From positions 9,672,001 to 9,736,000 of the forward strand of contig JAGUCH010000001.1 of the NCBI GenBank assembly GCA_019096065.1: a stretch of DNA of 64,000 nucleotides, read 5' to 3'. Source of the DNA: Paracyclopina nana. Its lineage: Eukaryota > Arthropoda > Copepoda > Cyclopoida > Cyclopettidae. This document shows positions 58,601-64,000 of this stretch, piece after piece. The notes below the pieces were generated by a model that was not told the origin of the DNA, did no database searches, and worked only from the letters and a program-made list of their open reading frames with translations. Both the position numbers and the translations under genes were made by a program. Each line of letters begins with the position of its first letter. Position 1 is the first letter of the stretch.

Positions 58601-61600
58601 CCTTCAGCCAAGCGGGCGTCACGTCCTCCACCCTTTCGGGGACTTTGCAGACCCGGTTCACAGTCATGGTGCTCGATGAGGCTGGAAGCTGCAGCTCGAT
58701 CAGGTCATCATTGTTCGTCATAATGCGCACAAGGTCATGAAAAATGCGGACAAAAGACGAGAGAGGGCGCCACGCGCATTTCTCACGCGCACTAATATTT
58801 TTTTTATCGTCGGTGGTGATCGCGTCGCAATGTTGGCTCGCAAAAGCGACCTCTCCCTATGGCCACGGCCACGCCCGTGGCCTCGAGCACGCATTCCAGC
58901 ATGCGAGGAGGAAAGTCTGGGTCAGGCCACTCGTTCGGGAGCCATGACGCAACTCAGCGCGCGTACGGGTCGAATGACGTCACGCACCGATGGAACGAGA
59001 ACGGCAATTTAAGGCAAATGACGGATTGCGTTTCGAACGAAAATCAAGCGAATCGTTTAGCATCATCTTGCTCTTTTTTTTAACTTTTGTCAACGGCGCC
59101 GGCGCATTAAAGAAGGCATTACGTTGATTGACCGAGGAATGTGGCAAACGTTAAAATGCTTACCTTGCGTAGGTTGTGTCCAGACGAAGCGTTGTTGTAT
59201 GGTGACGTGCGTTCTGAGCCAAGTCAAACTGAGAAATGCGCTCCTCGAAGAAGAAGGCCTTAGCTACTCGGGCCGCTGCTGCCGCGGCAACTGCTGCCGC
59301 GCTCTGGAAGCGGCTACTTTCTGACAAATCCAACTATATCTGGATCCAGTCGGTCGATACGAACGCGTGGCGGGAAATTCAAAAGAGAGCGAGAGAGACG
59401 GGAGGAAAGCTGGAAGTGCTCCTCGACAAGCCATAAAGCACACTGCGGGAACGACGCCATCCACTCGCTTTACCCCGACGTGATCGACTCGCCTTTGCGA
59501 CAAAGGCCACCGTTCCGGCCAAATTATTCCGCATGTTAGCTCGACTAGTGCCCGCGGGCTGCCGAGGCCCCAGTTTCGGGCCCCGTTCAGTCTAGGCTGT
59601 CTGGCCTAGAGGCCTCGGCAACTTTAACTGGGGGGTTTCTAGCGACTTTTGATGCGGTCGTTTTGGATCGACCTAGAGGCCTAATTAGAGGCAAAATCGG
59701 GCATCTCGGGGTGGACAATGTCCACGCTAGGTGGGGGAGCTTGAGAGGCCTTGAAATGTTCGAGCAGTACATTGGGCTCAAAAGTTGACCCAACATTCGT
59801 TCGCTCGGACAAGCGTGATGTCACTGTGGGGCAAACCGGAGCAGTAGATTTTGATGAGAGTACCTCGCTCTCAACCGCAGCTGACCTTTCTTGGGGAAAA
59901 GTTTACTAAGGTACAGCTCGAACCAGAGACTTATATAACAAGAGAAGTGCTACTGGGCGAGGCTTATTGGGGTGCGTTTGCAGATCTGCTGCACGCTCCA
60001 AAAGAGACTACTATGGAATATTGGTCGCGGCTGCCTGAATTTGGGCCGGGGCAAACTTTTGGTTGCTAATAACTCCTAAATGAGTCCACTTAGCCAAAAT
60101 AGTCCTATTTTACGAGCTGTTCAATTTTGCTAAGGCTATCATTTGTCTTTTATAAGTACTTCCCCAACTATTAGGAATTAAAAGTTTTAAAACAGAGGTG
60201 CCAGTTGTCGTTTTCCTTTCTGGATCAATGCAGCCCGCTGACTATTTTATTAGAACAGCTGACCCAAACGTTTTTAAAATCACTTGTAGCACTTGGCGCG
60301 CGCTCGCGTGCAGTGACAATGCAAGAAGTAGCACTTCTCTTTCTATATAAGTCTCTGGCTCAAACTACAGCTCTGATCGGAACGAAAACTTGAGTTGTTC
60401 ATGGTTTGTCGGAAAATTAGTCGCGCTACTGTAGCTGTAGGCCGGCCGGCCATCTTTGGGCTGTTGAATGGCCCTTCGTTTTGAGAACGTTCTTCTCACA
60501 TCAATTTACCACACTGAGGCAAACGATATGATACAAATAAGCAAAGCCCGAGAGATTCCAAATCGCATCGTTATGGAAAGATCGCGCTGCAGGGAATTGG
60601 GATAGGGCACAAGGCTTGAGCAGAAAAAAACATGGAGACGAGCTTTTTTTGCCTCTCTAGTTGCGCTTTCATTTACGTCTCAGCTGGCTGCATCTCCGCA
60701 AGTCGTTGCCCTCAACGTTAACAAACGAGTTTTTGTTGAAAAATTCCGCCATGTCGATTTGCGTTACATTGCTCAAAGGCTTTTGGGCGGGCCACCAGGC
60801 GGGGATGATGAAGGCCGAAAAAGCCTTTCGATGGTGGAGCTGAGCCATGAAGAGTTCACGAAAATGCAGAACGAGACGACATTGGCCACAAAGTGGAATG
60901 AGCGAAGCAATGCTTTTGGCAATACGCGAAGCTGGACTTTTTTTCCATGAACGAACTAGTTGGAACCGGTTCTCCGATATTCGTCGCGCGAGAAGCGAAA
61001 AAGCTTAAATGCTTACAGTGCACGGTGACCTCGAATTTCTGGCTGACGGAGGGCGGGTATCCGTTCTCGGCAATGCAAAACACGTCCCCGGAATCCTTTT
61101 TGCGCACGTTGACGAGGGTGAGGACGGGCCCCGTGAACTCCTTGCCTGCAAGAAAGCTCATTCATCGCTCTACGCTTTGAAACGCGTCGTAACGCGCCTT
61201 ACGCATGAGAGTTGCGTTGCGCGCAACCTCGCGCCACCCGAAACGCGGAGCGAGTCACAATTTTCGCCGCCTCCGTGGCGGCCGCAAAGGGGAGCTCTCT
61301 CCGTGGCGATTCGCCCCGCGCGGAAAGCGTCGCTGCGCCTCATTCGCTGGGCAATGCGCGCCAACTCGCGCGCGTCCGAACGCCAAGGCACCGGTTATTG
61401 CGCCATGACCAGCCAAACGCCCAGACAATCGGCGCCGAGCCGCCAAGTTTGGGGCACGAGCCGGAGCTAAATCTGAACAGCGTCGTCTGAAGATCAAGTT
61501 AGCGCGGGATTCACTTACGCTCCTTCACGTCGCCCGAGCCGGTGAGGAATCGCATCTTTTTCCCGTCGCTTCGCCGCCATTTGAGGCTCGGGGCCGGGTT

Positions 61601-62193
61601 GCCCGAGGCCGAGCAGCTGAGCTGGACGCTGTGCTCCTCCTCCACGTAGGCCCGACCGTCGAACGGGCTGTTCTTCACGATCTCCGGCGACCTCATCACG
61701 TTCAACACGAACAGCTACGAGGGACGAAGAAGCAATGAGCGCTCTGCATGTTTGTTGGCTTCTAAAGCCCGAGTTGCCAGATTGGTTTCTCTAGAATGCG
61801 TTGCAAAGTGACCGTTTCAGAGAGTCCACGGCTACTTTCTAATCATCCACGCGCTTTTGCAGTTAACGGTCTTGAAAAGAGTTACATAATTTCGCATGGG
61901 CTGGGTGTTGATTTGGCACAAGTAGTCGCCCTCGTCGGCCTCGGTGACATTGAAGATGGTGAGGTCGTTGACGCCCTCCTTGTGCAGGATCACGTATCGA
62001 TCCGACTGAGCGAACTTCTCGGATTGCCGCCCGATCAGCAGGGGCGTCCGATGGGGACGTTTTTTCATCCACGAAGACTGCAATAATAATGGCGAGTTTA
62101 GACCACAGGCGGACCAAAAGGTAGGGAAGGAGCTTACTGCGTAATTCGAGCTTTTCTCGTACGGGCAGTGGAACACCGCATGCCGCCCGTGCA
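55649..62193 (-). CDS. lachesin-like three-Ig adhesion protein, probable GPI anchor, 5' exon missing
   Basis: Seven exons join in phase: 62138-62193, 61886-62077, 61519-61714, 61017-61145, 56177-56296, 55973-56116 and 55649-55917. They give about 368 residues without the signal-peptide exon. Ig1 is V-type (VFHCPY, SSWMKKR, EADEGDYLCQINTQP), as in lachesin/IgLON proteins. Ig2 is complete (VQLSCSASGNPAPSLKW, KKDSGDVFCIAENG). Ig3 has the paired cysteines (KLMCRIDAVP and VVRCMAENSAG) but no Trp at the usual place after the first Cys. The last exon ends in a small-residue patch (PASSAGA) and a hydrophobic stretch (NIFVINHIIVMLNL), like a GPI-attachment signal. Lachesins are cell-surface adhesion proteins of septate junctions and neurons. 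Intron 4 is 4.7 kb and contains the EcKinase gene, tRNA-Pro and MITEs; the last intron is 55 nt. Confidence 0.87.
56392..56463 (+). tRNA. tRNA-Pro(AGG)
   Basis: The acceptor stem GGCTCGT pairs with ACGAGCC (56456-56462). The D arm, the anticodon stem CTCGC/GCGAG and the T arm (CCGGGTTCAAATCCCGG) are complete. The anticodon AGG is at 56424-56426. It lies antisense within the large intron of the Ig gene, about 95 bp from an exon. Confidence 0.97.
57363..57368 (-). promoter_or_regulatory. polyadenylation hexamer of the EcKinase gene
   Basis: TTTATT on the + strand reads AATAAA on the - strand, about 130 bp after the stop codon of the EcKinase gene. An own signal would let the nested gene be processed independently of its host intron. 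Confidence 0.5.
57495..58721 (-). CDS. EcKinase-family (CHK kinase-like) protein
   Basis: A single exon encodes 408 residues. The ATG at 58721 is chosen because the frame upstream offers only non-ATG codons. The protein has a DUF227/EcKinase fold: an N-lobe lysine region (HLFIKKNLPS), the LILEDL hinge, the catalytic loop HGDYWSNNVMF (residues about 279-289) and IVDWQ in place of DFG (about 298-302). Insect relatives phosphorylate ecdysteroid 22-OH groups or detoxify xenobiotics; many members are uncharacterised, so the substrate here is unknown. The length is normal for the family. The gene is intronless, on the same strand as the Ig gene and inside its 4.7 kb intron. This could reflect retroposition, though no poly(A) trace or direct repeat was found. 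Confidence 0.94.
   Translation of the reverse strand: MTNNDDLIELQLPASSSTMTVNRVCKVPERVEDVTPAWLKEVLQESAATEDVEVVSLKAITNPGGHLSMAFKASVTFNGGPLQHLFIKKNLPSDDPYKTYTEANGLDTNEIKAYKANIPMLVQFESSKLGYSELAACVPKFYAGECTYDETDAKGFFLILEDLTFDYRMANITDGLTFAQFTVAFEQMARFHAVSYAFRLQTKVDFSGPDFKPALQKMVEGHYMDLAEHKHFPMAIEDLKSSEDTKEFVKPMEDLLKVCRRSFADNIFHHAGDHQFLSHGDYWSNNVMFSLDGRGCKIVDWQFLCTAQPYVDFILMLLCSVKPSSSAKWLEPLAKVYHEAFSRGCADFGLDVPFTLDSFIHDCKTKGYFNFLIRIMFIYDPVGRKPSMRERFLAMIENSYMYSPEYFQ
59837..60516. mobile_element. hAT-like MITE interrupted by another hAT MITE
   Basis: It is related to 37602-37880: the left end has GATTTTGATGAGAGTACCTC and the right end CCGGCCGGCCATCTTTGGGC followed by TTTTGAGAACG. The flanks GGGCAAAC (59829-59836) and AGGCAAAC (60517-60524) form an 8-bp duplication with one mismatch. 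It is split by the element at 59924-60357. Confidence 0.85.
59924..60357 (+). mobile_element. hAT MITE (CAGAGACTTATAT family) nested in another MITE
   Basis: The element starts CAGAGACTTATATAACAAGA and ends TTTCTATATAAGTCTCTG. The flanks GCTCGAAC (59916-59923) and GCTCAAAC (60358-60365) are an 8-bp duplication with one mismatch. It closely matches 41611-42048 throughout. Confidence 0.92.
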
Positions 62194-64000
62194 CTGATGT
62201 AATATTGGATACTGATACGTATTCCAGGCTCGGCTCATACGGATTTTCGCCTTCCTCAGAGATAAATACATTAATATTGGGGAGACCAATCTTTCCTTTT
62301 AGCTGCTCATCGCGTTGTTCTAAAAGTGTGCAGCATCAATATACCGACTTGAAATCGCTCTCAATGAGATGCTTGCAGCGTCAAGGGATGCCTAGCTTAA
62401 AATTACTTTTCAATTGTTGGCTCTCCATATTTATCTTTCTGAATTCATCAAATGAAGGCTGACCCTCAGAGATCAGCCTTACCGCCAGCTTGGGCCTTGA
62501 CCAGCCTGAAGGCCATGACAAAGATGAGGCAATTCCGAAGCATTGCGAAGGACTGAAGCTCAACAAGGGCTACACCGAAGGCTAGTTAGCACAGTGTGCC
62601 GAAACTCGCGGGGAAATTGACGAAACACAACCCACTTTAGTAGCAAAGTGGCTTTCTCTTTGCTCACAGATTGCTCCAAGAGTAACTTCTTCTCCTCCAG
62701 GGGCCGCAAGACGGATTCAAAGAGACGTCCAAGCTTTTATTGGGTGACCCCCAAGTATTTAACGAATCTGTACAATATTTAAGAAACCTCGTCTGTGCTT
62801 TTTTTCTTGCGCAAAAATTACGCTTAACCAGGCGGTACTGACGATTTTATTGGGGTCCGTTGTATTTTCAATTGTCACGGCCACTACCTTTTTCAGAAGC
62901 CCCCTCTTATTGCCAGACTCTGTTGCTGCTCAGAATAGGATACATTGTTGTAGGAAGCTTTAAGAGTTCCTTTGACTTCAATCAGCTTCATGAGTATCAC
63001 TGACTAGCGCATCTATTTGCATCTCACCAGGTATTGAACTAGAATAAGCCAAAGGCGTAAAGTCGCTAGATTCTATGCGCCATCTAGCCCGGCAACTTTG
63101 CCCAGTACATCTGACATGGCTACACTACATTGGCGATCACAAATGGACTATTTTTTGGCTTTTGGTGCACTAATTCTAAAAACTTAATTGATATGACATA
63201 ATCTACGGATAAAATGGCCGCCTTTCAAGCCATAAAACCATACTCAGCTCATGCAAGCTTTTCATTGTTGAAACCAAATTTTTCTAGCCTGGCTCCGCTG
63301 GTCAGCCAATCAAATTGCCGCTAATGATCATGTGACAAGTTTCGCGCGCGACAGTTTTTCCAAATATACATGCCAAAAAGTGCCATCTTGCGAAAAAGTT
63401 TGTCCCTCCAATTGCTTATACCTTTTGGTTGCTCACTTTGTCTTTGGTAACCTTCTTCAAAAAGGTACACCAACTCGAAAACCAAAAAGTGTCAATATTA
63501 TGTTAGATTTTAGTGACCCCACGGCCAATCGCTACTCAACACTGGTTTATTCAAGATGGACTATAGAATATGGTGAGCTCGTGTCGTAGCTATACCGTAG
63601 CACTCGTCCCAACCAGAGCAGAAGATTTTGATCAAAGTCTAATGCTCTGGGCCAGACTTCACTGTGCACAGTGGCTCAAAATGCCTTCTAGACGCGCACG
63701 GGAAAAAACTCGTGAAATCGTAGGAGTCAATTTTCATAGGGCCGTAAGCTAAAAACTAACATTCTGGGCTCCCAAGTCCGCAAATTTCCGCATCCAATTT
63801 TGATGAATAATCATTAAATGGGATCTTATTGACCTCTCAGGCATAAAAGAAAAATTCAATTTGATACCAATCAAAAGTTATGGATGGCCAAAAATGGCTA
63901 TTCTACCATTTTTCTTGCTGAACACTTTTTCAAGCAAAGTTTGATTTCGAAGTCAAATTTGAATATGTATCTGTCAATTCAAGCCATTTTTGGCTCTTTT
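62194..64000. other. region upstream of the Ig gene, no exon found
   Basis: The signal-peptide exon of the Ig gene must lie here or beyond the window; it should end one base into a codon. I found no ATG-led hydrophobic exon with a suitable donor on the - strand. The sequence is AT-rich without recognisable genes. Confidence 0.5.

Noticed and set aside
57885..58679. 264-codon + strand open frame over the EcKinase gene
   Set aside because: Shadow frame opposite a well-supported kinase-fold CDS.
58975..58982. TGACGTCA site upstream of the EcKinase gene as a CREB element
   Set aside because: A single 8-bp match; the same octamer also occurs inside a transposon near 53962, so chance is plausible.
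1..64000. CRISPR arrays, operons, phage or bacterial defence systems
   Set aside because: All supported genes are spliced or intronless animal genes; no bacterial gene, array or ribosome-binding pattern was seen.

Overview
The window is animal nuclear DNA, most likely from an arthropod and plausibly a crustacean. Genes are split by GT-AG introns, many only 50-64 nt long. They encode an R&R-type chitin-binding cuticle protein, an Hr51/NR2E3 nuclear receptor, a lachesin-like Ig protein, an EcKinase-family (CHK kinase-like) protein and a Dsp1-like HMG-box protein. Coding exons are GC-rich. Intergenic DNA is AT-rich and carries many short non-autonomous DNA transposons (MITEs). The species call is inference; no mitochondrial or rRNA marker is present.

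Layout. 1-14.3 kb has no gene I can support: a GC-rich block (about 600-2300) followed by AT-rich DNA. It could hold the promoter and 5' noncoding exon of the next gene. 14.3-24.9 kb (+) is a 14-exon FNDC3 homologue with a tail anchor. 25.9-27.0 kb (-) is the mitochondrial rhomboid protease PARL. It is divergent, across about 160 bp, from a small type II membrane protein with two LNR repeats (27.1-27.7 kb, +). 29.2-32.7 kb (-) is a three-exon proline-rich cuticle protein. 33.7-34.2 kb (-) is a small secreted Cys-rich protein. 35.4-36.6 kb (+) is an intronless CDS with three HMG boxes. 38.9 kb holds an intron-containing tRNA-Leu(CAA), beside a C-type lectin (39.2-40.2 kb, -). 43.9-45.8 kb (-) is the DNA- and ligand-binding part of the Hr51/NR2E3 receptor. 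46-55.6 kb is gene-poor and repeat-rich. 55.6-62.2 kb (-) is a three-Ig lachesin-like gene whose 4.7 kb intron contains an intronless EcKinase gene (-), tRNA-Pro(AGG) (+) and a transposon nested in a transposon. No gene is seen from 62.2 kb to the end.

The genes do not form a pathway; this is ordinary animal gene order. I rebuilt the gene models by checking splice-site phase at every junction. First exons are missing for the lectin, the nuclear receptor and the Ig gene.

I found no new multi-gene system. The best leads are: MITE families with readable target-site duplications, including two nested insertions; a Cys-rich insertion and an acidic insertion inside FNDC3 FN3 domains; a tandem duplication of an HMG box; an unrecognised type II membrane protein with two LNR repeats; and a 55-nt intron whose retention would swap a GPI-like tail of the Ig protein for an arginine-rich one.
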